This document shows positions 22,501 to 34,964 of a DNA stretch of 64,000 nucleotides, piece after piece (the stretch's first letter is position 1; each line of letters opens with the position of its first letter). The DNA lies in contig CM055101.1 of the NCBI GenBank assembly GCA_029204225.1, forward strand, positions 5,957,246 to 6,021,245, in the 5' to 3' direction. The position numbers and the translations under genes were made by a program. The notes under the pieces are model-generated. The model ran no database searches and was not told where the DNA came from. It was given only the letters and a program-made list of their open reading frames with translations. Source of the DNA: Diphasiastrum complanatum (lineage: Eukaryota; Streptophyta; Lycopodiopsida; Lycopodiales; Lycopodiaceae).

Positions 22501-24833
22501 AACTGCTAGAAGCACTAGATTCCTATGAGGAAAGGGTATATGAAATCGAGCAGGCATTTGCAAGGTGCGGAATGCTTCTCCAACCTGCAAAATAATAATC
22601 CACAATCTTCAGGTGTTACAACGTAACTCAACTTCTGCATTCAGCGATAGTCTACTGGTAAGTTACTGGCCAGTGACCCGAAACTCAAATAAGGAAAGAA
22701 GAGGTTCTTCTGAGTATCACATGTAGAAGTTGACAGTGAATCATCTGCCTTTCTTTGCATCTGACACTTGTGTTATGGCCATTTCATTCACAAGTGGCAC
22801 TATGAAAGGAACACCTTATACTTGTTTTCTTGTTTTTTTAACACCCACATATTAAAAGGCAGTTTCTTTTGTTTATGGTGGGTGTACAATCTTTGCAGAA
22901 CTGCGAGAATCAGTCCCTCTATACCAGACCTGATTCCCATCTGGTTACCATTCTAGTACAATATGTTTTGCATTTGAGATGGTACAAAAATAAAAGGTCT
23001 TCCTTGAGGAGTAGAAACCCCAAACTTACAAAAATTAAGCTACACCAAGCTAACTCCTAAGAATACATTCCAGATCAATCGACTGATGTAGAAGACTAGC
23101 ACACTATTGTGGCTTCATAAGGGAACTAGTCTTCCAAGTCATTGGTATGCCCTATTGTAGAGACCTACATGTGCTTGGTTGAAAAAATTAATAATAATAA
23201 GTGGTCAACATTGCACGATGTGCAAAAATTCCAATTGTGCATAGGCCACTGTGAGAAGCAGCACCCCAATAAAGGATCAAATATCTCAGAAGATGCACAA
23301 AATAAGTTTCTTGTTGTGATAGCATAAAAAGGAAGTCATGATGAAACCTAGCACTGAAGAGCAAAGCCCTTTGAATGATGTACCGACTCCTCATAGCAAA
23401 ACAAGGAGCATCTGAATTTCATCACCTGACTTTGCACAGAACCTAACTAAATCACACAATTGGTGGGCAAAATGCACCACTAGAAATAGAAAGGATTAGC
23501 ACAATCTAGCTGGATGTAACTTTGAACAAAGATCCTAGATGAAAATTGCATGTCCACTAATTCAGCAGAAATATATATGTCTAGGATAGTACCAAGAGTG
23601 ATTTTAAGGATCTTTCCCTTGTAATCATACAATTTTCCAATTCACCCAATAGGTAAAATCTTTGACATCTTCCCCAATGTTTCTACATGTGCTATGTCTT
23701 AACAAACAACATAATTCAGCATTGTTTTAAGCATAGTCCAAGATATGGACACAGCGAAAAAATTAGACTTTATACTCTAAAAGAGATTAATGGAATAGAA
23801 AAATCCAAAATTTCAAAGGCAAGAACAAAACAAGAGGTAAAAGCATGTTCTATAGATAAATGTTGATAGCCTAAAATTCTCATCCAGTATCGTTGTCAAT
23901 CAAAATTTAACTCTATAAATTGCTCTTTCCAGACTCCAATTAGAGTGGTGATTGTCATTCATTGGCCATGTGCACCCTCAACTTGGTTTCAAAGGCTTCA
24001 TGATTCATTTCAACTACTTCCAAGTATGAAAGTACATATACGCTCAACAACGTAAGAACCTTGTAGTCTTTTGTGCAATTGTGCAAGAAGTTCCATGATG
24101 GATAATTTCATTGATTTTCAAAAGCTTCAAAACAAATGCCATGGCTTCATTCCAAAAGATAGTTTTAAGCAACTTATACAAGCGAGGTACCCAACACATA
24201 AGGGCTATGATGGTGCCAATACTGTGAAAGATGGTTGTATTTTCTGAAAAATGGGATCTTACATGGGATATATATTGATATTATGTCCCGGATAATACCC
24301 AACATAACAAAGGAGACGTGCACTCTTACATGGGACGTGACGATCCAAGTCAGTGTCAAAAGGGAAACTTACATGGGACATATCAATGCGAGCGAGCTTC
24401 AGGCATAAATGCTTGCACAATTTCTCACAAGCCTGTTCTTCCATCAAAGCTCCTTTTTGTCCATAATTTATAAATCTAATCAGTTTAAAGGATGTCTCAT
24501 CAATTTTCGTTACAAGATAGAAATTGCATTAGCAATTCTATGTCAAAAACTTGAATGGATTTAGCAATGCTTACAAGGGTAGGGTTGGCCAAACATGAGC
24601 CTCAGAACTGGAGTCAAAAGAAAATAATAACTGATAACTAATAAATGCATGCTTAATTTGTGATGATTGGATTGATAACTGATGGTAAATAGGATCAGAC
24701 AGCCTTTGAGTATTTCTAAAGCAAGAGATAGTGGAGCTTACAAAGGGTAGAGTAGTTGAGATGTGCGTTGATAAAGTAGGGTGGCACTGTCCAGCCCGCC
24801 GCTTAGGAGGACTACGCTCGCTCCTCCTGCCAT
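17304..24833 (-). CDS. queC-like: QueC-like PP-loop ATPase, six exons, 3' end not found
   Basis: Minus-strand exons: 24742-24833 (92 bp, ATG at 24833), 24373-24475 (103), 22480-22584 (105), 21914-21972 (59), 21686-21766 (81) and 17304-17415 (112). All have AG acceptors and GT donors and all phases agree; together they give 184 codons without a stop. Seen in order: PP-loop SGGLDSATLL, then FINYGQKGA and ARIDMS, then PHRNLVLLAVGASYASQVG (family PGRN...A..YA), then TPLSNLTKVQVV, LGVPLFDTYSC and HCGHC. This is the order of QueC, which makes preQ0 from carboxydeazaguanine, ATP and ammonia. Three of the expected zinc cysteines are present; the fourth should open the missing last exon. The family YPDC block reads SYSSS, so the substrate may differ. 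Known QueC proteins are about 230 residues. Introns of 147 bp to 4.3 kb argue against bacterial contamination. Confidence 0.75.
17725..18748 (+). repeat. 513-bp tandem duplication, copies visibly identical
   Basis: Unit 1 is 17725-18237 and unit 2 begins at 18238. I found no difference by eye. Each unit starts AAAAATGGGTGTTGGATAAAG and includes CTATATAAGAGTGTGC, a TATA-like box followed by a pyrimidine-rich leader. The identity implies a very recent duplication or an assembly duplication. Minus-strand ORFs of 94 and 98 codons here are copies of each other and show no motif. Confidence 0.95.
18060..18090 (+). other. pyrimidine-rich leader after TATA-like box
   Basis: Follows the TATA-like CTATATAAG at about 18023 by roughly 40 bp, and is repeated 513 bp downstream. 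This LTR-like promoter arrangement suggests that the duplicated unit may derive from an LTR, but no primer site or target duplication supports it. Confidence 0.3.
18749..19528. other. intron sequence, nothing recognised
   Basis: Lies within the 4.27-kb intron. Short ORFs only. Confidence 0.4.
19530..19574. repeat. (GA)n microsatellite at a LINE 3' end
   Basis: GA tract with one GC interruption. On the minus strand it directly follows ATTAATAAAG, the end of the LINE-like 3' sequence. Confidence 0.9.
19575..20008 (-). mobile_element. LINE-like 3' end, copy 1
   Basis: On the minus strand it ends CTTATATGCCTTTTGGCAT, GGAAAAGACATTAATAAAG, then a TC tract. The ATGCCTTTTGGCAT stem and the AATAAA close to the end resemble plant L1-type LINE tails. 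It shares this end with 20036-20150. No coding domain was seen in this copy. Confidence 0.5.
20009..20046. repeat. 19-bp tandem duplication at a LINE tail
   Basis: GAGAGAGCACTTTATTAAT occurs twice in tandem. On the minus strand this is the LINE end repeated with a short TC tail each time. Confidence 0.8.
20036..20960 (-). mobile_element. LINE (non-LTR retrotransposon) 3' remnant
   Basis: The minus strand at about 20870-20660 encodes CETRRFQDTLREERICQLC and then LGEVESEEHFIFKC. This is the cysteine-rich zf-RVT-like block at the end of plant LINE ORF2 (pattern R..R...CxxC..E.E.HFLF.C). It is followed by about 600 bp of non-coding sequence ending in the same tail as copy 1. Frameshifts and stops are present. 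RT and endonuclease parts are gone, as expected for a 5'-truncated LINE. It sits in an intron. Confidence 0.65.
23325..23610. repeat. dispersed repeat shared with 16355-16640
   Basis: Intronic copy, in the intron between exons 2 and 3 of the QueC-like gene; same blocks as described for 16355-16640. Confidence 0.6.
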
Positions 24834-25184
24834 ATCCTTATTTCTTCGTAGCTCAGAGAAATTTGATGACCTATTTGGGCTTTTATGACGTTCGCCTGTT
24901 TGAGCGCTCGAAATCAAACAAATTAGTGTACCTACTACAACATCTGTTCGCTGAAATCAGTCCATCAAACTCAAACTCTCACACACACACTTTGAACATT
25001 GGTGTCTTCCAAGCCTATCAACATGTGACACACGCGTTCAATATGAGCCAAAACTCAAATTTTGGCTATTTCTCATCTCCAAAACCCTAATTTCAATGAA
25101 ACCCTAAAATTCAGGCCTTCCATTTTGAAGATCATAATGACTCATTTCAAGCTTTTTTAGGGTTTAAATCACAACATATATTTA
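24834..25184 (-). promoter_or_regulatory. putative 5' region of the QueC-like gene, with telo-box motifs
   Basis: Lies between the ATG and the Helitron-like element. AAACCCTAA occurs at 25081-25089 and AAACCCTAAA at 25098-25107, with AGGGTTTA in the opposite sense near 25160. Telo-boxes are common near plant gene starts, often translation-linked genes. The start codon context is GGATATGGCAGG. No TATA box was assigned. Confidence 0.4.
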
Positions 25185-25213
25185 TCTATATATACTAAAA
25201 AAAAAGTGGTTTC

Positions 25214-25264
25214 CGGGCAGCTCACGCTGCCTGTCACGCTTTCTCGGGCAGCGTGAGCTGCCCG
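25214..25264. repeat. 18-bp perfect inverted repeat
   Basis: CGGGCAGCTCACGCTGCC at 25214-25231 pairs exactly with 25247-25264 around a 15-nt loop. It lies near the 5' end of the Helitron-like element. Confidence 0.85.
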
Positions 25265-25446
25265 AAATCCCCCCCTTGCCATTTCCTGCACGCTGCCCGT
25301 CACTTTTGAATTTGCCCACCGTTGGGTGGGCAAGCGTTACTAGTTTTATATATCAAAGAAATTTTAGTGAGAGGGTGTATCCATACCTGTGTCACACTAC
25401 CTACCTACTTAGGTTCCAACGTTCAAAAAAGTTTTCTCCCCCCCCC

Positions 25447-25451
<5 letters not shown>

Positions 25452-25497
<46 letters not shown>
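25452..25497. repeat. (CT)n microsatellite
   Basis: About 46 bp, preceded by a C run. Confidence 0.95.
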
Positions 25498-26006
<509 letters not shown>

Positions 26007-26225
26007 CACAGGCAGCTTGCCTAGAAAAGAAACTCCCAATTTTTCAAATTTTGTACCCTCCCCTTTGCCCACCCACCCAAAACCCTGCCCTCCCCGCCCA
26101 AAACGCCTACCCGCCTGCACACTTGCCCGCCCAAAACGCCTGCCCTGCCCGCCCGCACACTTGCGGGCTCACATCGCTAGTATAACTTATAGGCTTCTAA
26201 TCCAAATTGCATTTTAGTTAAGGGA

Positions 26226-26400
26226 TTAAAACAAAACACATAAAAAGCATTTCAAATACGTTTTAGGGCAAACGTGAACAAATGAGAATAGACAAAACCC
26301 TTTTTGTGTATCATTGGCCACATTCTCTCTCTCTCTCTCTCTCAACTCACATTATTGCTATTTTCATTCCTAAACACTAAAAATTAAACCCTAACCCTAA
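26226..26400 (+). repeat. dispersed CT-cored repeat, copy 2
   Basis: Carries GGGCAAACGTGAACAAATGA, a CATTGGCCACATT block, CT at 26324-26343, then CTCAACTCACATTATTGCTA. Same block order as 3531-3780 and 26508-26830. Confidence 0.7.
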
Positions 26401-26507
26401 ATTTAAAACAAAACCTCTTCCTCTTGCTAGTGCCCCTCTTTCTCTCGCTTGCATTGCATCTTCACAGTCTTTATACCTTATCTCTCTCTCTCTAGAAATT
26501 TCTCTTT

Positions 26508-26830
<323 letters not shown>

Positions 26831-26902
26831 CCCTAAATAAAAACCCTAAAAATCATAAAATCAACACGCTCTCTCCCTCTCCCATCCACTCTATAGTGCT
26901 AC

Positions 26903-27167
<265 letters not shown>

Positions 27168-27183
27168 CACATTACACATACTT

Positions 27184-28815
27184 TGTAGAATATGATAAAA
27201 AAAAACGCCTCTCTCTCAATCTCATCAACGTTCCTCTCTCTCCGTTAGCAATCCAAAATAGATAGTTTTCACCAATTTTCAAACCTAAAGTGCAATGAGA
27301 CTCCCTACATTGTTGTTGAGATCACCAGACCACTTAGCCTTTGTAGCTTTTACAGTTTGACAACTTTTTTTGGAATCCAAATAAATTTCTTTTTCTTTGT
27401 TTCGCACGAGATAAAAATTCAATCTATTGTAAAATAGTTGAGGATTCAATTGTCGCTGTTGAAATTGTTGATTTTAATGGCCAATGAAATTCTTCAAACA
27501 AGTTTGTATCTCCCAAGCCAATGCTCAAAAAATCTCTTTTAAGTTATCCTCAAAAAACCTACTTTTTTTAAAACTTCTCAGTTTTTTGAAGAGTATCATC
27601 ATAAAAGGCTTTATATGCTTGTATAAAAAAATCGTTAAATATTTTATGATATTGGTTTTTGAGAAAACATGCCGGTCCTATTCCTATACTTTGTCGATTT
27701 TTTCTAAGCGCTATTCCAAATTAAGCAAATTGAGTTTTTGCTCTTAAAAAAATTCCACCCATCAATTTCGATCAAACTCTTCAAAAAAATGGTAAGCTAC
27801 TTAAACAATTGATTCCAAAAAGTTCAATGATGCAAATGCTTCTTGGTTTCTAAGAAATTTCTAAGAAGAGGCTTGAATCTAGGAACAAAATTTGTTTGGA
27901 TGTCAAGCTAACCAATTAAGCCAAATCCGTTAAATAGCACTAAACGATGTTCTCTTTGAGCTTTATGCTCTTCCAGAATGGACATTAGATAAAACAAAGG
28001 CACAAGCTCAACTTGAGTAGAAGACACACTATGTAAAATGAATTCCTTCATAAAGTATCACATCACAGAGTTAAAAAATTGTTGTCTCCACAATAATGCG
28101 ATGTCACCATCATTATTTGTAATTTTAAATTGGTGTTGAAAACTGATATTGTTGATTGGTGCTATGCAATGTTCTGCTAATAAAAATCCCATTTTCATTG
28201 TTTTTGAAATTCTTCAAAACAACCAACATGGACAATTATGCCAACACTATTTCATTTTTATTTTTTCTAGAAATATTACCAAGGTGCATAGTAGAAAGAT
28301 CTCGGAATGGCTTTTACCAAATTCAATTCTATTTTATGAATTATGGTAATGGTAAAGTTTGGATCATTTCGAAAGTTGGGATAGTTAAAATACACTTTAT
28401 AATGGAAAGTGTCATTGAATGTAAGAGCTCCAACCAATTGAACCTGAATGAAATCTGCTTTATGTAAATTCTTTGGCACCCTAACGAATTGTGTAGTAGC
28501 ATTTTTTATGATCCATCTCATAGATGATGAGACCCAAGTACTTTTGAAAAGACTCCAAACAATTTTTTCCTATGTTTTGCAAACTTCTGTCTTACCGTTG
28601 TTTGATGTTCTATATGGACTTGGAGTGACTTTGTAATCTCCATTAATAAAATACAGAGAATTGATTTAGAAAATTGAGAGCATAAATAGAATGTAAAATG
28701 TCGGTGTAAATAAATTTTAAAAACAATAAAATTTAGAACTTGTGAAATAGTTTTTCTCTTGTATAGTTTTAGCTTGTTCTCTTAGCACTTTCAACTGCTC
28801 ACAAGTAGTACAAAC
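27184..28815. other. no gene recognised; possible gypsy RT relic
   Basis: AT-rich sequence. The reverse complement of about 27570-27720 resembles the gypsy RT remnant at 46745-46870 (shared AAAACC and GGAATNGNACC blocks), which suggests a very old copy. The plus-strand ORF at 27484-27747 would be its shadow. Otherwise nothing was seen. Confidence 0.3.
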
Positions 28816-29573
28816 TGTTGGATTATTCTTCCGATGATCGACTAATCATTTTTAATCTTCATCCACTACATTACCCAACTTTGCAGTTTTATGCATGTTT
28901 CTACACAGTCTGCAGAAGTACACAAAAATCGCTCACAGGTGAATTCTACAAGTAAATTTCGAAGTACTAACTGGACGGATGCCAGCTCACTATGGCCAAC
29001 TGGCCATTGTGATCTACGACCTAATCAGATGTTCTATTGGATGCCCGTTATCCGCTTAGTATAAATAGCTGAATATTTCTACATTTCAATTCAAGCAATT
29101 CATTCATGTAATGTATTGAAGTAGAATTTAGTAGCTCTCTCAAGCTTTCAAGCTTGAACACTCTTGAGAATTCTAGCTCAGGTCTTTAGAGTTCTTTTAG
29201 AGTTTTGCTATTAGCGCTTATTGCTTATCAACGGAAGTGGAAATCAGACAAAGTTTTTAGAGATAGCTTAGAGTACACAATTTTTATCCACAATTGTCTT
29301 GTGCTCATCATTTTGCTGAATCAATCTATCCTTTATTGCATTTAGTATTATGTCAGAATCTCTATGATCTCATATTGCTTTTGTCTCTCGAGTCTGATCA
29401 ATGCTGAATTATCGATAGGACAAGTAAGATCCTTGCACTTGGCAAGAGGCATGGAAACTTATATAGATTGGCACATTGATATTCTGATACTAGTCAAGCC
29501 TTGAAACGCCCCAAGATGCGGACATGTAACCGACTAGAGCGAGGACCAAGCCGCCCAGCCCAAGTAGCATAAG
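28816..29573 (+). repeat. possible solo LTR or LTR remnant
   Basis: Begins TGTTGGATTATT at 28816 and has a good TATA box, TATAAATA at 29060-29067, followed by a leader-like stretch. No 3' CA end, primer site or partner was found. Tentative. Confidence 0.3.
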
Positions 29574-29578
29574 CAAGT

Positions 29579-30267
29579 TGTGATAATACAGTAATTTGGA
29601 CCTTGAATGAGTGCATTTAATGCCTCACAAGAGTGATTGATTGATTGATCATAAAGACAACGCAAACTAGACATTAGATTTTGAGATCTAGGTCAACAAA
29701 TTAGCATCTATCAATCAAGAGCAACCTTTAATCATTAATCAAACACAAAGTATAGCCCACACACATATGGAACTATACGTAGTACGGCCTGTAAACTAAG
29801 AACAAAGTAAAAATGACTTTGATCTTGCTTGGATCCAAAAAACAACAATACATAGAGTAGAAACTCTAGTCTTGCCAATGAGCTCTCAAAAATAATGTAA
29901 GTGCTTACTCTGAAGAGTCTCCTACATAGAAAAGCCTCTTCCTTTGTCAAGTTAGGTGAATTTCTAGCATGTAATAAGGAATTTAATATGGGCTTTCTTG
30001 TGCTAATTTGCCAACCTAGCCTCATTCCTAGAGTCATGTCAAGTAGGTGGCTAGTTGGTCAATCTCCACCACAAATCTAGGATTTAGGTACTATAAAGTA
30101 GGAATCACTACTATATTGACTTGACCTACTCTTTAGACTTGATCTAAACTACACTAGGATATGTTTCCCACATGGCTCCATGGCCTCATACGTGTGGAAC
30201 CCACTTATGTACATATTACATGATTTTTGATCAAGCTAGATTTGCCAATTTTTGGCAATTTCTCACA
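29579..30267 (-). repeat. 3' LTR of the non-coding element (689 bp)
   Basis: Ends are TGTGATAATAC and TTTCTCACA as read on the plus strand. Aligns with 31864-32522 throughout. Confidence 0.85.
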
Positions 30268-31851
30268 CTCCTCAAATTTAGCTTGATCTATTTACAAGTT
30301 ACTCTCTTTGCTAGATGAAAGAAATATTTAGAAGTGTCTAAAAAATCCAGTTACAAACAAAGAACTTTTGAGACTCCAATAGAGAATGATGTGGCATGAA
30401 GGATATTTCACCACCTCTTAAAGTATCCCTTATAAGATGTTTCATAAATGTGTTTATATACATGTAGTACACTTCAAAAACTATACATCATGGTTGAATG
30501 GAGAAATTGCATGCAATTTGATGATTCGGCCTTTGTCATTGAGGACCTCCTTGGAACTCTTATGTTTTGAGGCCGATCCTCAAGATCTTACTCTATTTGA
30601 TGCTCCTACTCAATGCTAGCAAGATCACACTTTCACAAGGTCTCACACTTTCACTCTCAAGGATCCTCCTTTGCCAAGTTCACACTCTCAAAAGTAACAT
30701 TAGCTTCCAACTTAAACAATCTTCCTTCCACTAGCTTCCATGGAAACAATATTGTGGTACACAAAGTACAAACATTCGAGTTGTGATTAGAGCTGACAAC
30801 CAAGGTGTTTGCAACCTTATAGTGACTTACACAAAGTTATATCAAGATCAACAAAGGTCTTGATCACTATCTATTTCACTCTCCTCACCAATGTCAATAA
30901 TGCTTGGAAAAATTGTCTTGCCTAATTCCCCAAGAATAGAGCACTCAAGCTTGAGCTAAACGTCAACTTTCTCAGATCCAAAAACTACTTCTAGAATCAC
31001 CTAGGTCTAATTCACTCTCTCCTTGAGAGCTGGTAAGGATCAAAAGAGATTTGAAGCTAGACTACTTGACAATTTTTCACTCTATTGACTACTCTTGAGA
31101 AAATCAATAAACACAAAGTAGATTGAACTTCTAGACCCTCCCTAAGTTGTTGTCCAAAATTTGCCTCCTAGAAACTCACTTGATATTCACAAAGACACAA
31201 GTGGCAAGATCCCTATGATCTTGATTCAAAAGAACACTTAGAAAGGAGTCTATAAAACAATGCTCAAAAAAATTGAAAGTGATTTGAATCTAGAAACTCA
31301 CAAAGGTTTCACTTGTCTTGATTATCTTCAATTTTGACTTCTAGACCTTTCTTTGGAATTCTAGTCACAACCCTCACACTCCCTCACAAAGATAGAATGG
31401 AGATAAGATGAGATTCTATCAAAGAACTATCAAGTCAAGTCAATTTCTTCAATTTTTGGACAAAACCATGGCTAAATCTCTCTTCCTCTTCTTGATGGTT
31501 TTTCAATACCTATAAAACACATGAAATCAGCCTCAAATAATTAAATCTCATGACACTAAGCCAAATCTAATTGATGGAAAACATACTTGATGCTTTTCCT
31601 AGGTTTAGCACAAAAAACTCATCAAGATGACACAAAATCAAATTCTTTGGCTCTTGTGAATATTTGAAGTTAAAAGCTGGTATACAGGTTCCCACATGTG
31701 TGGTAATTATAGCTGCTGACCCTCACCAAGTTTGGATCCTAAATCTTCAACCTAAGACTTGATTTGAACTTGCCCTCTCAAGACTAGCTTTCTAGCAACA
31801 ACTTGCTAAAAATATATTGTCCTTTGATCAATGATTATTCTCTTGTCCTTG

Positions 31852-31863
31852 GCTTTGATACCA
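31852..31863 (-). other. primer binding site of the non-coding element
   Basis: Reverse complement TGGTATCAAAGC, an initiator-Met tRNA type primer site directly abutting the 5' LTR. Confidence 0.85.
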
Positions 31864-32522
31864 TGTGAAAGTAGAGATTGTACCTTGAATGAGTGCATAT
31901 AATGCCTCACAAGAGTGATTTATTGATTGATCATAAAACAATGCAAACTAGACACTATATTTTGAGATCTAGATCAACAAATTAGCATCTATCAATCAAT
32001 TAATCATTAATCAAACACAAAGTACAGCCCACACATGTGTGGAACAATACATAGTACGGCCTATAGACTGAAAACAAAGTACAAATGACTTTCATCTTGC
32101 TTGGATCCAAAAAGCAACAAGTACATAGAGTAGAAACTCGAGTCTTGCCAATGAGCTCTCAAAAATAATCTGAGTGCTTACTATGGAGAGTCTCCTACAT
32201 AGCCTCTTCCTTTGTAAAGTTAGGTGAATTTCTAGCATGTAATAAGGAAGTTAACTTGGCTTTCTTGCCTAATTTGCCAACCTAGCCTCATTCCTAGAGT
32301 CACGTCAAGTAGGTGGCTAGTTGGTCAGTCTCCAACCACAAATCTAGATAAAGTAGGAATCACTACCAAATTGACTTGAACTACTCTTTAGACTTGATCT
32401 AACCTACACTAGGATAGGTTTCTCACGTGGCTCCATGGCCTCACAAATGTGGGATCCACTTGTGTACATTTTGCATGATTTTTTATTAAGCTAGATTTGT
32501 CAATTTTTGGCAAATTCTCACA
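31864..32522 (-). repeat. 5' LTR of the non-coding element (659 bp)
   Basis: Plus-strand ends TGTGAAAGTAG and AAATTCTCACA. Pairs with 29579-30267. Confidence 0.85.
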
Positions 32523-32527
32523 CAAGT

Positions 32528-33228
32528 GGCAGGAGCAGGATCAACAAGAAATGGGTCAACTGACACATCAATAAGAGGTAGGCCAGGAGTATCAAGAATC
32601 TGGATGTAAATGTCAGAATCATTAGGAGTAATGGCCTCATGGTAAAAAATAGTTGTACTAGGGCCAAGAGTGACGACAACGATGGGCCATGTGGTTCGGG
32701 CTCTTATAGTTGTTATGGACATGCATTGTAGTCCATACTTTTTTACTTTCAACAATATTAGTGGACACATAGTTTATATTATACGTGACGGGTCTAGAAA
32801 TACTATTTTACATGGTTTTTTATTTTTGGCCCTAATTTTTGAATGTCACTTTCCCTCCAAATCAATATGAAAGGAGGTAGGATTTGTCCACTAAAAATAG
32901 CCACTAAGGCTGGTCATTTGCTAATTTTGATCTTCTTGTAGAGGAGTTGTACTATTCTAGAGATCTTAATTGGAGATTTGCTTGAGCTATCAACGACCAC
33001 TGATATTCATACAATTTCTTAGTTGAGAATGCTATGTGAATGTCTTTTGCTATTTTTTATGCATCATTGTGTTTGCAGATACTTTTGGGACAGGATCCTT
33101 TCTTCTCCACTCCACAACTCATCTCATCCTATTGTAATATAGTTCTCTTCCGGCTTCACCCTTCCCACCGAGCTCATACCCTAAGCTTGCAATAAAGAAC
33201 CTCAGCCCAAAAACCAATCAAGAAACTA
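32528..33228. other. no gene recognised
   Basis: Spacer between the non-coding LTR element and LTR B1. Short ORFs without motifs. Confidence 0.4.
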
Positions 33229-34135
<907 letters not shown>

Positions 34136-34964
34136 GCCCCCTTCTCAATCAACTGCAGGTCCCTCTGTAGTATTGGATGAGGAGATTTATTGAAGATGAC
34201 TTTATTGGTGACTTGTGAAGACTTTGCAGTTGGAAAAGCGTAAAAATTTTATCGCTTGCGTAAAACCAACAGCTTATTAGAAAATTGTCTTTCTTTTTTG
34301 TTGTGAGGAAAGGTTTTCAAAAACCTTGCATTCGATTGAATATGTCACAACTACTTTCTTTTGGCCTCAAATCTTTGACTTAATTGCACATTCCCATTTG
34401 AATCTTGGACATTGAAAATAGAAGCATCTTTGTCATCTGCTTGAAAGTTGTGTTGCAGGTGAAAAATTAGCAGCTTGAGGTTGATCAGCCCAATAGCCAC
34501 TTCGTTGAAGAACATAGACAAAGTAGCGGATAATGACTCGTTACCATGCTTCATGAGCTTTGTAGGATCATTGATTCATAGAGAATTCTTGAATGTACTT
34601 GGCCTAAATGGCTTGTGACCCAGAAAACACTAGAAACTAACGAAGAAGAAAAAGTAATAAAATAGAGTACGAAATAGAAATGTCATGCTATATCTCTCAT
34701 CTTTCTTCTTTTCACTCATTCTTTGAAAAGGGCACTCAAGGAAGCTTCAATAAGAAATGTAAAGTAAAAAACATTGAAATAAATAACTAGTGGTGAGGCC
34801 CATGAAAAGAATAGTTTAAAGAATAGGTTAAATTTGTGAGATAAGAATTTACAAGCTTTTTTTTGTTTCTTTTTTCCTGAAAAAAGATATAAAAAGAGAA
34901 AAAAGTCCTTGCTGGAATGGTAGTCCGCTTCTGATAGGAAGTATTGCAGGTCTGTAAGAGTGTT
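34136..34964. other. spacer, possible coding remnant
   Basis: The minus-strand ORF 34554-34351 encodes 67 codons with IGLINLKLLIFHLQHNFQAD. It may be part of the broken gene to its right or chance. Nothing else was seen. Confidence 0.3.

Larger units (their letters stand above)
29579..32522 (-). mobile_element. complete non-coding LTR retrotransposon (LARD-like)
   Basis: Two LTRs in direct order (29579-30267 and 31864-32522) enclose 1,596 bp. On the minus strand each LTR starts TGTGAGA; the 5' LTR ends TTTCACA and abuts the primer site. The flanks carry the same five bases, CAAGT, at 29574-29578 and 32523-32527, a perfect target-site duplication. The interior has only short ORFs and no gag or pol motif, so it would depend on enzymes of another element. 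The LTRs have diverged by several small indels and many substitutions, so insertion is old. Confidence 0.88.

Noticed and set aside
17304-24833. Bacterial contamination as source of the QueC-like sequence
   Set aside because: The coding parts are split by introns with GT..AG borders, and one intron contains plant-type LINE sequence.
26389-26402. Interstitial telomere repeat (CCCTAA twice)
   Set aside because: Only two units, within chance for AT-rich DNA and better read as telo-box-like.
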